The notes: generated by a model from the letters alone, not told the origin. Shown: positions 23,779-35,388, numbered from the stretch's first letter. The stretch: DNA of 64,000 bases from Dryomyza anilis (GCA_951804985.1 OX638135.1:70218803-70282802), one strand, 5' to 3'. A program made the numbers and translations.

Positions 23779-26773
23779 AGCCTCGGATAACGACCGATTA
23801 CAACGATGACGACCCACGCAAACGTTTTAAGGACCATGATTTACGGATATGCACCTGGAATGTCCGGACCCTTTATAGGGAAGGTGCCTCTATCCAGCTG
23901 GCAGATGTCCTCGAAAAATATAAGGCTGACATCACCGCTATCCAGGAGATGCGATGGACGGGACAGGGCTGTTCGAAACAAGCGTCCTGTGATATCTACT
24001 ACAGCTGCCATGCGGAGAGACACGAATTTGGATGTGGATTTGTGGTCGGCAAGAGACTCCGCCATCTTGTCTCTAGGTTCACGCCCGTGGACGAAAGGCT
24101 GGCAACAATTCGCATCAAGGCTAAATATTTCCATATCAGCCTAATTTGTGCACACGCTCCGACGAACGAGAAAGATGACGAGACAAAAGAGCGCTTCTAC
24201 GAGCGCCTAGACAACGCATACGAGCGCTGCCCCCGCCACGATATCAAAATCGTGCTAGGCGATTTTAACGCCAAGGTGGGCAGAGAAGCCATCTATTGTC
24301 CCACAATCGGAAAATTTAGCCTCCATGCCAACACTTCCGATAACGGAACGAGGCTAATCGACTTCGCCGCAGCACGAAACATGGTAGTTAGTAGCACTAG
24401 ATTCGAACATTTCGATATCCACAAGGCCACATGGTTGTCGCCCGATCAAAAAACTCGAAATCAAATTGATCACGTTGTGATTGACGGAAGGCACGCTTCA
24501 AGCGTGATGGACGTACGCACTATCCGAGGTGCCAATATGGACTCGGATCATTACCTTGTAGCAGCCAAGGTCCGCACACGCTTAAGCGCTGCGAAGAACG
24601 TACGGAACCAAACGCAGAGAAAGCTAGACGTCGGAAAGCTGCAATCACAACAGACAACGCAAGCCTTTTCCACTCGACTCTCACACCTGCTTAGACAAAG
24701 CACTCCTCCTCTCGATGATATAAGCGCGCAGTGGAATCATATCTCCTGCTCTATGCGTACGGCTGCCGAAGAGGTGCTTGGATTCCAACGCCCCCTGAGG
24801 AATCAGTGGTATGACCAAGAGTGTCGCGCGGCCACTGCAGTACAAATCCACCCTGCAGTCAGTAGCTACGCGAGCTGCGAAGGAGCGATACAAAGAGAAG
24901 AGGAGGGAAGAGAGACGTCTTTTCAGGCGTAAAAAAAGCGAGGCAGAAAGACGTGAGTGTGAGGAGATTGAGATGCATGGGGACAGGAATGAGGCTCGAA
25001 AATTCTTCCAGAAAATAAGACGCCTAGCCGGAGGTTCAAAATCCGGAGCCTCTTCCTGTAAAGATGAGAACGGGAATCTAGTGACAGATATCCAGAGCAC
25101 ACTGAAAATATGGAGGGATCACTTCTCTAAACTGCTGACCGGTGATGATGACCTCAATTCCACCGATAGAGAAGCAAACCCGGCAACCCCAGTACTTGAT
25201 GACGACGTTGAGATTCCGCCACCCGACCATGACGAGGTCAGAACAGCCATTGCTCGGCTGAAAAACAACAAAGCCGCAGGTGCTGATGGCCTGCCTGCTG
25301 AATTGTTTAAGACCGGAGGCGAAGAGCTAATAGAGAGCATGCACGAGCTCGTAAGCAGAATATGGTCGGATGAAAGCATGCCAAGTGACTGGAACCTCAG
25401 TGTACTCTGCCCAATCCTTAAGAAAGGGGATCCCACTATCTGCGCCAACTACCGTGGGATCAGCCTACTCAATATCGCATACAAGGTTCTATCGAGCGTA
25501 TTATGTGAAAGACTGAAGCCCATCGTCAACAGACTGATTGGACCTTATCAGTGCGGCTTCAGACCTGGAAAGTCCACCATAGACCAGATTTTCACATTGC
25601 GCCTAATCCAGGAAAAGACCCCTAGAAAAACAGATCGACACCTACCACCTATTAGTCGACTATAAAGCCGCCTTCGACACTCCGATAAGGGAACGATTAT
25701 ACGCCGCAATGTCTGAGTTCGGTATACCTGCGAAACTTATAAGGCTTTGCAGGATGACCCTGAGCAACACACGTTGCTCAGTGAGAATAGGAAAAGACCT
25801 CTCCGAGCCATTTCATACCGAACGAGGTTTCAGACAGGGTGACTCCCTATCGTGCGACTTTTTTAACTTATTGATGGAGAAAATAGTTCGAGCTGCCGAA
25901 CTCCGTCAAAGCGGCACTATCTTCAACAAAAGTGTCATGCTGCTCGCATATGCCGACGATATTGATATCATTGGCAGGAGCACACGAGCAGTCAGCGCAG
26001 CATTCTCCAGATTGGAGAAAGAGTCGCGTCGAATGGGTCTAGCGGTGAACGAGGACAAGACGAAGTTCCTTGTGTCAACAAGCAAAAAAGAGTCCGTGCG
26101 TCTTGGACAAAAAGCTGATTTTGACACCCACAAGTTCGACATTGTGAAGGACTTCGTCTATCTGGGATCCAGCGTAAACAGCAACAACGACGTCAGCCTG
26201 GAGATCAAACGGAGAATAACTCTTGCCAACAGGTGCTACTTTGGGCTCAGTAGGCAATTGAGAAGCAGAGCCCTCTCTCGCCGGACAAAAATAACGCTCT
26301 ACAAGTCACTCATCATGCCCGTCCTACTTTATGGTGCAGAAACATGGACGCTGGCCACCACCGATGAGAGAGTACTGGGAGCGTTCGAGAGAAAGATTCT
26401 CCGTAAAATCTTTGGCCCTATCTGCTTTGCTAACGAGTATCGAATCAGGATGAACCACGAGCTGTATGAGTTATTCGACGACATTGACATAGTCAAGCGC
26501 ATCAAGATCCAGCGGCTTCGCTGGCTAGGTCATGTCGAACGAATGGATGAAAACACTCCAGCCAAGAAGGTGCTTGAATCGAAACTCGAAGGTGGACAGC
26601 GTAGAAGAGGGCGTCCAAATCTGCGTTGGAAAGACCAAGTTGAGGACAACCTGGCAACGCTTGGTATTTCTAACTGGCGTCAGCGCGCGCAAAGCAGATC
26701 CGACTGGCGCGGCTTCATCTCAGCGGCCAAAACCGATCCACGGTTGTAAGGGCCATTTAAGTAAGTAAGTAAG
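23744..26773 (+). mobile_element. RTE-like non-LTR retrotransposon, nearly full length
   Basis: A 3.03-kb element between perfect 13-bp target-site duplications. The left end is an uninterrupted A run (23743-23776). The right end is a short GTAA tandem tract immediately before the duplication, as in many RTE-clade elements whose 3' ends are microsatellite-like. It encodes an endonuclease followed by reverse transcriptase in one original frame, now broken twice. The element has no LTRs. Assignment to RTE rests on overall organisation and the C-terminal RLRWLGHV block; another clade with this tail cannot be excluded without a tree. Confidence 0.88.
23781..26749 (+). pseudogene. RTE-like ORF: endonuclease plus reverse transcriptase, two frameshifts
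   Basis: Frame 1 (23781-24840) encodes an apurinic/apyrimidinic-type endonuclease: RICTWNVRTL, ITAIQEMRW, HAPTNEKDD, VLGDFNAKVG and a terminal SDHYLV, matching the usual order of catalytic blocks. No ATG lies upstream of RICTWNV before the A run, so the start is missing or non-canonical. A frameshift near 24840 moves the frame to 24841-25615, which carries the connecting region and RT blocks NKAAGADGLPAELFK, NYRGISLLN and QCGFRPGKST. A second shift near 25615 leads to the frame ending at 26749, with VDYKAAFDT (motif A), RQGDSLS (motif B), YADDIDIIG (motif C, YADD at 25949-25960), LYGAETWT and RLRWLGHV. All RT catalytic aspartates are present. The GC content is clearly higher than in the flanks. 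No intact single ORF remains. Confidence 0.9.
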
Positions 26774-26786
26774 TAACTCTGTATCA
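26774..26786. repeat. Target-site duplication, right copy
   Basis: TAACTCTGTATCA directly after the GTAAGTAAGTAAG tail; identical to 23731-23743. Confidence 0.93.
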
Positions 26787-27927
26787 CTATTTTAAAATCA
26801 TGAATATTATCCTAAATATTTAAACTAATATCCCATTTTGGAGGATATCGGTGTATTGACCACGAATATATAATACGAATCCTTAACATATCTGAAAACT
26901 TTCTTTAAAAAAACACTAAACATCTTGTCTGGAAATACCATAAAGGTAATGGTACAAGCTATGTTTTCTCAGTACAAACTAAATTTAAATTTCGTCCTTT
27001 AAGGCTTCATATTAGAATAGGAAAAATCTTTGAAAAGTTAGTTTTCCGTATACGAAAAATTATTTTTAGTAGCTCCTATGGCTTCTATGATATTGTATAA
27101 CCATTGAGAAAATATGACGTCATCCTTCGATAACAGTTTTTACATGGATGTCATATCCTTTTTCATACAAATTGAGTTGATTCTTTGTGAATTAGGATGG
27201 ACCGGACCCACGGATGGACAGGACGAAATTGATTAATAAAATTACGCTTAAGAATAATCTATATACTACTCCATAACTGCAACGCTTATTTATAGTCATT
27301 ATAAACTTATATGTGTAGATAGATACTATTGCATTCATAAAAAAACATTCATGTAGATAGACAAATTATTAAAATGAAAATATAATAGTAATCGAAATAT
27401 TCTTTTTGTTCCAAATTAATGTCATAGATGCAGCGGAGATCAGTGAAGATTTCTGCATCAAAAACTCATTTTCGTCAAAATTGTAGATAGGCAGTATTGA
27501 ATATAAGCCCTCGATATATTCTATATTATATTGTTTAAATTTTGAGTTTTTGACCCCAAAATAACCACTAAAAACTAACTCGTGTGCAATACAATTTTTT
27601 TATTGCGATTATTGCAAAAAGCGCAACAGAACAATCTCGAATTATTGCTTCACAGAGTTGCAATTTTTTTTTTATTCATACGAAAATTAGTTGTAGACTT
27701 TTAAAAGAGTTGATTTTATGAAATTAAATAAACAATGGAATTATATAAAATGATAATATTAATGTTGTTAACAGCCAAAAATTATAAAGTATTTAATTAT
27801 TTGATGCAAATAAAGACATTCAGACAAAACAATAGATGTCATTTATGAAAGCAAATGAAATTAAAGTTCCTTTAAGTTTGTAAAAAAATATGTGATGAAT
27901 TTTTTTTTTTAATTGTTTCATATAAAT
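26787..27927. other. AT-rich non-coding spacer
   Basis: No gene recognised. Contains GTAGATAGA-like motifs near 27315 and 27352 and the right arm of the inverted repeat shared with 23269-23307. It ends at the target-site duplication of the BEL/Pao element. Confidence 0.6.
27481..27519. repeat. Right arm of a 39-bp inverted repeat
   Basis: TTGTAGATAGGCAGTATTGA followed by ATATAAGCCCTCGATATAT; reverse complement of 23269-23307 at 37 of 39 positions. Confidence 0.8.
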
Positions 27928-27932
27928 CTTGT
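27928..27932. repeat. BEL/Pao target-site duplication, left
   Basis: CTTGT immediately before the 5' LTR. The same five bases follow the 3' LTR at 46155-46159. A 5-bp duplication is within the usual range for BEL/Pao elements. Confidence 0.85.
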
Positions 27933-28974
27933 TGTCGAATCACTTTAAGTGATTGTTTTGTATTTTTTTTTTGATTTCAATTGAATTTTTATTTTTAATT
28001 TGAATAACTTTTTTTATTATCTTTTTAATTTTTTTTATTACTACTTTTTTAATTAAATTACTTCTTATTTTACTTTTTTGAATACTTTTATTTTTAATGC
28101 ACTAAGCAACATTAATTTTAAGAAATGAATTTTATAATGAAATAAAAAGAGCATTCGTTTTGTTACCGCCACCAACGCAACATCGAGTTTTAAATTGGGT
28201 CCCAATAAATAAATATAAACCAGTTGGGAGGTTAGATCACATGGGAAATTTTAAAGTAGGTGTAATTATGATAGTTAGGATTATCAAAATTATAGTCGGT
28301 CTAAGCCGACTATAAATAACCTACACATATGTGTGGTTACCATTCAAAGTGATATATAGGTCAACAGGGTATACGAATCCTGAAAATAACTACAAACATT
28401 CAATCGCTGAAGAATTTCCATTCATTTGATACCCATATTTACAAATGGGTAGGTGTACCGAATTTCGATTTTTTTTTTGTGAACCACAAATCTTTTTGCC
28501 GGAAAACATTATTATAATGTATTTGAGCATGATATCAATATACATTTGACCAAAAAAGTTTACTTAAGCACGTATACATAAAAATTGATCTTTATATGTA
28601 CATTTTATATGAGGTATTTGAACATAAGTGGTCGGATCATAGGTCACAATAGACCGATCTTGCCAAGCGTAGGTATATTAGTAATCTAAGTTATAAGTTT
28701 CATTTATCTAGCTCTTCAATTTTAAAAGTAGTAGGGATTTCAACAGACAAACAGACAGACGGACAGACAGACGGACATCGCTAAATCGACTCAGGAGGTC
28801 ATGCTGATCAAGAATATATATACGTTTCCATACCGGAGATGCTTCCTTCTGGGTGTTACAAACGGTGTACCAAACTGAATATACCCTTTCACTCTTAGTG
28901 TAGGGTATAAAAACAACCAACAAAAACATTAAACGAAAAATAATTTCGTTTTTAATAAATATTAAAAAAATTCA
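27933..28974 (+). repeat. BEL/Pao 5' LTR (expanded by an insertion)
   Basis: Outer parts align with the 306-bp 3' LTR at 45849-46154 (TGTCGAATCACTT start, shared TGTTACCGCCACC and GGGTCCCAATA blocks, ATTCA end). Its extra length is mostly a 686-bp insert at 28220-28905, plus small T-rich indels. The 3' LTR lacks the insert, so the insert arrived after integration of the BEL element. Confidence 0.88.
28220..28905. mobile_element. Unnamed 686-bp insertion in the 5' LTR
   Basis: Absent from the 3' LTR and flanked by a TATAAA direct repeat (28214-28219 and 28906-28911). It has no long ORF. It contains a potential hairpin, TAGTCGGT-CTA-AGCCGACTA near 28294, a run of ACAGACAGACGGACAG near 28745, and the block GATCAAGAATATATATAC near 28787 close to its end. 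The tail resembles short interspersed repeats I recall from drosophilid genomes, where similar blocks precede a GGGTATAA end. It is likely a non-autonomous retroposon; the family is not identified. Confidence 0.7.
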
Positions 28975-28992
28975 TGGCGCCCAAGCAGGGAC
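28975..28992 (+). promoter_or_regulatory. BEL/Pao primer-binding site
   Basis: TGGCGCCCAAGCAGGGAC directly abuts the LTR end ATTCA. The TGGCGCCC start is the complement of a tRNA 3' CCA-end sequence and closely resembles the lysine-tRNA type binding site used by many retroelements. The tRNA assignment is an inference from that similarity. Confidence 0.8.
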
Positions 28993-29609
28993 TTGATTAA
29001 ACGATAAAAAAATGTTAATTAAATTGTTGCAGGTGGAAAACCAAAAGATTATTTGGTTCGGTTTTCGCAATTAAGCGAACAAAGTCTTTCGCGAATCGCA
29101 ATCCACGGTAATTCGCCAAATTAACGTGTGAAATTTAATAAATTAATTAAAAATTAAAGTTCCGCTGTCGTGGCAATCGCTTTCGGGTTCACCATCATTG
29201 TCGCTACTTGCTGCCTACTTGTTGCCGTCGCCTTGTATATTATATACAACAAATTGGCGCCATCTCGGTCATTGACCTGCTGCCGCTGACTTGTGCCTGT
29301 ATCCATCCCACTGCTGCTTACTGCCGTCGCTGCTATCTTGCTGCTGAGGAAATATCGATGATTAGGACAAATGCTCTGCAACTGCTGCATCTGTCAAAAG
29401 GAAGTTGGCAAATCACAGGTATTTAAGTACTATTAACTGAGAAAATATATCTGCTTAATAAAAGCAAGGCAAAAATAATTGCTAAATATTTAATCAACCA
29501 GTTAATTGCACTTTTATTTGAATTAGAAACATATTCCGAAGTGAAACAAAACATCGCGATAGTGAGACGGTTAATAATTCGGTATAAATTAATTAACACA
29601 AATCGCATT
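28993..29609 (+). other. BEL/Pao leader region
   Basis: Between the primer-binding site and the first recognisable gag codons. The stretch 29154-29420 is rich in CTGCTG/GCTGCC motifs. Only short frames are present and none resembles a known protein; I treat it as untranslated leader plus eroded gag N-terminus. Confidence 0.5.
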
Positions 29610-29933
29610 AATTGCATTCGTTCGATTTGTGGAAAATATTCGGAGTATAAAAATATCAAGAGGTTATTTGAACAATGATCACGCATTAACTGATATTGAG
29701 AAATTTAATCATCTCATATCATGTTTATCGAAGTTTAGGAACTGTAAAAGCGTTCCAAATAACTGATCAAAATTATCCCAAGGCATTGTCAAGTTTGAAG
29801 AAGGTTTATGACAACAGCTGTCTAATCTTTTTGGATAACATTCATAAACTCTTCGATCTTGAGGAAACTAATAAGCCATCTGCTTCTGCCTTGCTTTCCA
29901 TAATCGACACAGAACCACGCTTCGGTTTGTGAT
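29610..29933 (+). pseudogene. BEL/Pao gag remnant (DUF1759-like)
   Basis: One frame gives NNDHALTDIEKFNHLISCLS up to ~29735. After a one-base shift the next frame continues GTVKAFQITDQNYPKALSSL and KVYDNSCLIFLDNIHKLFDL. This matches the conserved core of BEL/Pao gag proteins (the EKF..L...L.G.A...I....T..NY..A...L pattern). The zinc-knuckle part of gag is missing: the sequence jumps within tens of bases to protease. Confidence 0.8.
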
Positions 29934-29939
29934 GACCAA

Positions 29940-30170
29940 GTTATTTTAGCTACACCCATAGTTAAAATAAAAAGTAAATCTGGGGAGTATTATTTAGCAA
30001 GAACTTTGCTTGATTCCGGTTCACACATCGATTGTATTACCAAAGAACTCGCTCAATTGTTGCAATTGAAAAGGGAAGAGAGTATATCTTGGTATTGGAA
30101 CATGATTGGTGTTGGAAAATCAAATTCCAAAGATTCTAAATTACACGCTGCTGTGACTCTATAGTTCAAA
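29940..30170 (+). pseudogene. BEL/Pao aspartic protease remnant
   Basis: Translates to GEYYLARTLLDSGSHIDCIT followed by KELAQLLQL and GVGKSNS. LLDSGSH is the active-site loop of BEL/Pao retropepsins (D-S-G). The frame ends in TAG shortly after HAAVTL. The downstream flap and second domain half are not recognisable, pointing to a deletion before the reverse transcriptase. Confidence 0.8.
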
Positions 30171-30179
30171 AATTCTGGG

Positions 30180-31197
30180 AGTTGAAAGAAATTCCCATGG
30201 AGTCACAAAAAATGAAATATACCACAGAACAACAACTGTGTGAGAATAACTTTGTTGATACCGTACAACGTTCATCCAATGGTCGTTTAAAATTATCACT
30301 ACTATTTAAATCTGATCACAATTCTATCGCTATCTATCGCTAGAGCGAAGATTATCAAAAGATTCTGAGCTGCGTGAACTATATATGGATTTCATGAAAG
30401 AGTACATTGATTTAGGTCACATGACATTGGCCAAAAGCGAAATTCCGCAGACCCCTCATTATTTTATACCGCATAAGTGCGTCCTTAGACCACTCAGTAC
30501 GACTACAAAACTTCGTGTAGTTTTTGATGCGTCGTGTCGGACATCAACGCAGAATTGAATTATATTGAATGATATTTTGCGTGTTGGTCCAAGAGGAGCT
30601 GTACTCAACGTTGTTACGTTTTCGATTGCATAAATACGCAATCATTGCTGACATTACTAAAATGTACCGTCAAATATCAATTGACGACGCAGATAAAAAT
30701 TTTCAGCTAATTTTATGGAGAGAACATTCAACAGATCCGATACAGGCGTATCAATTAAACACCGTGACGTATGGTACGTCGCCATCTCCATTTCTGGCCA
30801 TACGATGCTTTTTTTATTTAAGCGACTTGAACAAAGATGTGTATCAAATTGGATCGAAAATTGTACGCAGTGATTTCTACGTTGACGACCTGTTAACCGG
30901 TGCTGACAATTTTGAAGATCTAGAAATTATACGTGTTCAAGTCTCAAAAATGTTAGATTCAGCCGGAATGCAATTGGCAATTTGGTTTTCTAACCACCCG
31001 ACCTATCAAGTCGGAGAGTTGTCAGAAAAATCACTGCAATTTAATGATGTCGATTCCACAAAAGCGCTGGGAAAACATTGGGTTCCGAAGAATGACACAT
31101 TTAAGTTTCATTTAGAAGACAATTTTCACGATCTGCGAGCCACAAAAAGAAACATTTTGTCAGTTTCTGCTCGAATTTTCGATCCGCTCGGACTTTA
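30180..31197 (+). pseudogene. BEL/Pao reverse transcriptase remnant
   Basis: Pieces in at least two frames give FWELKEIPM, EQQLCENNFVDT, then LRELYMDFMKEYIDLGHM, YFIPHKCVLRPLSTTTKLRV, VFDAS, and in the longest open stretch (30569-31198) DITKMYRQI (motif A), TYGTSPSPFLAIR (motif B), FYVDDLLTG (motif C), AGMQLAIWFSN and GKHWVPKNDTF. The YVDD box and the order of blocks are diagnostic of BEL/Pao. Frameshifts lie near 30350 and 30560, and TAA closes the frame at 31196-31198 just after IFDPLGL. Confidence 0.88.
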
Positions 31198-31198
31198 A

Positions 31199-32292
31199 TG
31201 CCCAATTGTAACAAAGGCAAATATCTTATTAAAAGAAATCTGGCTTCAAAACCTGGACTGGGATGAATCAATACCACAGCGCTTAGATTCCTGTTGGCAA
31301 AACTTTAAAATCAATTTAACTCAGCTGGACACAATAACAATTCCACGATATGTTAATACGCATCCAAATACCAAGTTCATGGTTTTGCTGACGCTTCAAT
31401 AAAAGCGTACGGTTGCTGTCTTTACATAAGAACACAAGAAAAAGTGGCATTAAATTCAGCTTTTGACAACAAAATAGACTTGAGTTGTGCGCTGCGCATT
31501 TGCTGACTAAACTCTGGAATAGAGTACATGTTAAACTGTGGAATCGAGAGCGTAACTTTCAGGACTGACTCAGAAATTACGCTACACTGGATTAAGACTC
31601 ATCCATGCACACTCAATACGTTTGTAGCAAACCGAGTGTCTGAAATTCAAAATACTTCTTGGCGACACGTTCCTACCAAACATAATCCTGCAGATGTAGT
31701 CTCCAGAGGATGTAACGTAGACGAACTCAATAATTCAATTTGGTTCAAAGGACCGTTATTTCTACTCGATAGTGCTGAACAGTGGCCTATTAATAAGCAT
31801 TTTGAATTGTCGCAAGAAGAAACAATATTGGAAAAGAAGAAAAGTAGTGTGAAAAGACTTCTTAACGCACCCATTGCATACGACGCAAAATTTCCACTTC
31901 ATATGCCGGAAAAATCTCACTTCGTAGAAATTTATTTACGGTACCTGCATTTAACTAACTGGACCAAAGGATTTGGTAGCACTTCTTCGACAGCAAATTT
32001 TGTTAACAAACGCTCGAGAAGCGTGCAGTAAAACCGTACGAACCTGCGTACATTGCTTTCGCTATAAGCCAAAGCTTCTTACTCAAATAATGGGGAACTT
32101 GTCTTTAGATCGTTTGAAGGCACTACGACCATTTTTAATATGTGGCGTAGATTTTTGTGGTCCCATGTACACGTCGCTAAAAATTCGCGGTCGACCACCC
32201 GTAAAGATGTACATTGCTGTGTTCATTTGTTTCACTTCGAACGCCGTCCACCTAGAACTTGTTAGCGATTTGACTTCTAACTGTTTCATTAA
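31199..32292 (+). pseudogene. BEL/Pao RNase H and N-terminal integrase, interrupted
   Basis: Continues after the stop as VTKANILLKEIWLQNLDWDE, then RNase H-like pieces GFADASIKAYGCCLY, FRTDSEITLHWIK and VPTKHNPADVVSRG. The last is the typical BEL RNase H/integrase linker. A shift near 31970 leads to the integrase zinc-binding region CVHCFRYKP and the start of the catalytic core GVDFCGPMYT and NAVHLELVSDLTS. Coding ends at ...FIN exactly where the gypsy LTR begins (32293); the reading resumes as VLKRFVERRGLP at 45128. A 30-40 bp segment present in the inverted copy near 35130 (encoding KSKVAPLKT) is missing here. Confidence 0.88.
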
Positions 32293-32942
32293 TTGTTGTA
32301 AAATGTAGTTGTTTTATTTTACATTTATTGATTTATTTTACAATTTAATTAATCAAAAGAAACTTTTTATTATTTTAGTACCTCCACTTGAGGTTAGTTA
32401 AACTACAATATTTTAAATTGCAACGAAAGGTATTAACAATATCTTTGTTTCAAGCTTTTCTTAAATTCTATTTTCACAATGTTCTAGTGAATTTTCACTT
32501 TTACTCAATTTTGGTGTACGTGACTTTTGAAGAAAGTCCGACTTGCAGTTTTTGGCTGACACCAATTGCGAAATAGTATAATTGTTGGAGAACCGCTGCT
32601 TTGCTTATTTTAACATAGACCCAAAATTATGCAATGGAAAATTGTATTGCAAGAGGTGTGGTCTATGTAAAACCTTAGCGCTTTGCCAAATTATTGCCTG
32701 ATTACTGTGCAAGCTAACTTGAAAGAGGAGTGGTCAAAGTATAGCTTTAGCGCTTTGCCAAATTATTGTCATTGTTGCCAACGTGAAGCGTTAGGACAAT
32801 GCTATGAACATGTTGCTGTACAACATGAGTTCAACATGATATAAAAACATGATTCGCTCAACATGTGTACAGCAACATCCAAAACTGAATGAATAGTGAA
32901 GAACCACAAAGAAAAGAAAAATTTGTGAACTAATTCACAACA
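32293..32942 (-). repeat. Gypsy 3' LTR
   Basis: On the + strand it starts TGTTGTAAAATG and ends CACAACA, so the LTR has TG...CA termini with a short inverted repeat TGTTGT/ACAACA. It matches 44477-45124 (direct) and 33868-34522 (inverted). The inner half contains imperfect repeats around TTTAGCGCTTTGCCAAATTA. Confidence 0.92.
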
Positions 32943-32957
32943 TTCCTCCCCCCTTAT
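32943..32957 (-). promoter_or_regulatory. Gypsy polypurine tract
   Basis: On the minus strand the bases before the LTR read ATAAGGGGGGAGGAA, a polypurine run immediately 5' of TGTTGTG, where plus-strand DNA priming would occur. It is repeated in the inverted arm at 33854-33867. Confidence 0.85.
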
Positions 32958-33293
32958 GGAAAACAAAATTATTATTAATATTAAGAATAATAATAATTTT
33001 TTACTAGATATCTTAGGAATATTTTCGAATATATAGAAATGATGTGTTTTCTTAGAATTAATATTAAGAAGAATAACGATTATATGTATATTTTCAAATA
33101 ATGATAATATGTTATTTTAACAATTATAATATGTTTATTTTTATTTCAAGTTATCTATAAAAATATTTTTGAATATTTGAATGTGTGCCAATATTAATAA
33201 TGATATGTTTTTTTTTATATATATAAATATCTGTTGTTTAATTTGTTAATACTTATAATGGTAATCCAACCGAATTAATACTTGTGATTGAAT

Positions 33294-33507
<214 letters not shown>

Positions 33508-33867
33508 TCAATCACAAGTATTAATTCGGTTGGATTACCATTATAAGTATTAACAAATTAAACAACAGATATTTATATATATATAAAAAAAAAACATATC
33601 ATTATTAATATTGGCACACATTCAAATATTCAAAAATATTTTTATAATAAATAAAATGAAATGAAATAAAAATAAACATATTATAATTGTTAAAATAACA
33701 TATTATCATTATTTGAAAATATACATATAATCGTTATTCTTCTTAATATTAATTCTAAGAAAACACATCATTTCTATATATTCGAAAATATTCCTAAGAT
33801 ATCTAGTAAAAAATTATTATTATTCTTAATATTAATAATAATTTTGTTTTCCATAAGGGGGGAGGAA

Positions 33868-34522
33868 TGTTGTGAATTAGTTCACACATTTTTCTTTTCT
33901 TTGTGGTTCTTCACTATTCATTCAGTTTTGGATGTTGCTGTACACATGTTGAGCGAATCATGTTTTTATATCATGTAGAACTCATGTTGTACAGCAACAT
34001 GTTCATAGCATTGTCCTAACGCTTCACGTTGGCAACAATGACAATAATTTGGCAAAGCGCTAAAGCTATACTTTGACCACACCTCTTTCAAGTTAGCTTG
34101 CACAGTTAACAGAAGCTTGCAATAATTTGGCAAAGCGCTAAGGTTTTACATAGACCACACCTCTTGCAATACAATTTTCCATTGCATAATTTTGGGTCTA
34201 TGTTAAAATAAGCAAAGCAGCGGTTCTCCAACAATTATACTATTTCGCAATTGGTGTCAGCCAAAAACTGCAAGTCGGACTTTCTTCAAAAGTCACGTAC
34301 ACCAAAATTGAGTAAAAGTGAAAATTCACTAGAACATTGTGAAAATAGAATTTAAGAAAAGCTTGAAACAAAGATATTGTTAATACCTTTCGTTGCAATT
34401 TAAAATATTGTAGTTTAACTAACCTCAAGTGGAGGTACTATAATAATAAAAAGTTTCTTTTGATTAATTAAATTGTAAAATAAATCAATAAATGTAAAAT
34501 AAAACAACTACATTTTACAACA
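33868..34522 (+). repeat. Third gypsy LTR copy, inverted
   Basis: Starts TGTTGTGAATTAG and ends TTTTACAACA read on the + strand. It shares variants such as AATATCTTTGTTTCAAG (reverse complement) with the LTR at 32293 and not with that at 44477, so it derives from the 3' LTR after the two LTRs had diverged. It retains the AAGCTTCTGTTAACTGTGC block lost from the 32293 copy. Confidence 0.9.
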
Positions 34523-35162
34523 ATTAATGAAACAGTTAGAAGTCAAATCGCTAACAAGTTCTAGGTGGACGGCGTTCGAAGTGAAACAAATGAACACAGC
34601 AATGTACATCTTTACGGGTGGTCGACCGCGAATTTTTAGCGACGTGTACATGGGACCACAAAAATCTACGCCACATATTAAAAATGTTCGTAGTGCCTTC
34701 AAACGATCTAAAGGCAAGTTCCCCATTATTTGAGTAAGAAGCTTTGGCTTATAGCGAAAGCAATGTACGCAGGTTCGTACGGTTTTACTGCACGCTTCTC
34801 GAGCGTTTGTTAACAAAATTTGCTGTCGAAGAAGTGCTACCAAAGCCTTTGGTCCAGTTAGTTAAATGCAGGTACCGTAATGAAGTGGAAATTTTGCGTC
34901 GTATGCAATGGGTGCGTTGTCGCCAAGAAGTATTTTGAATTTCAGACACTCGGTTTGCTACAAACGTATTGAGTGTGCATGGATGAGTCTTAATCCAGTG
35001 TAGCGTAATTTCTGAGTCAGTCCTGAAAGTATCGCTCTCGATTCCACAGTTTAACATGGACTGTACTCTATTCCAGAGTTTAGTCAGCAAATGCGCAGCG
35101 CACAGCTCAAGTCTAGGTAACGACTTGGTTTTTAGTGGTGCAACTTTCGATTTTGTTGTCAA
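34523..35162 (-). pseudogene. Duplicated BEL RNase H/integrase fragment, inverted
   Basis: Minus-strand frames read SKVAPLKTKSLPRLELCAAH, FRTDSEITLHWIK, RYLHLTNWTKGFGS, then in another frame CVHCFRYKP, GVDFCGPMY and NAVHLELVSD. It is the copy of 31480-32292 with one internal deletion and a few substitutions (PLDRLKALRTF here versus SLDRLKALRPF). It is not a second insertion, because the flank-LTR junction is identical. Confidence 0.88.
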
Positions 35163-35165
35163 AAT

Positions 35166-35340
35166 CTAACAATTATAATATGTTTATTTTTATATCAAGT
35201 TATCTATAAAAATATTTTTGAATATTTGAATGTGTGCCAATATTAATAACGATATGTTTTTTTTTATATATATAAATATCTGTTGTTTAATTTGTTAATA
35301 CTTATAATGGTAATCCAACCGAATTAATGCTTGTGATTGA

Positions 35341-35378
<38 letters not shown>

Positions 35379-35388
35379 TCAATCACAA

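Larger units (their letters stand above)
31480..33293. repeat. Left arm of the large inverted duplication
   Basis: The segment comprising BEL integrase sequence, the gypsy LTR 32293-32942 and gypsy 3' sequence recurs inverted at 33503-35165. Arms agree closely, with scattered substitutions. Three larger differences exist: ~215 bp of RNase H/integrase sequence present only here, ~35 bp present only in the other arm, and a small rearrangement inside the LTR near 32690. Confidence 0.92.

Noticed and set aside
23841..24134. Minus-strand and alternative-frame ORFs overlapping the endonuclease
   Set aside because: Shadows of the GC-rich endonuclease coding sequence; the motif-bearing frame is on the plus strand.
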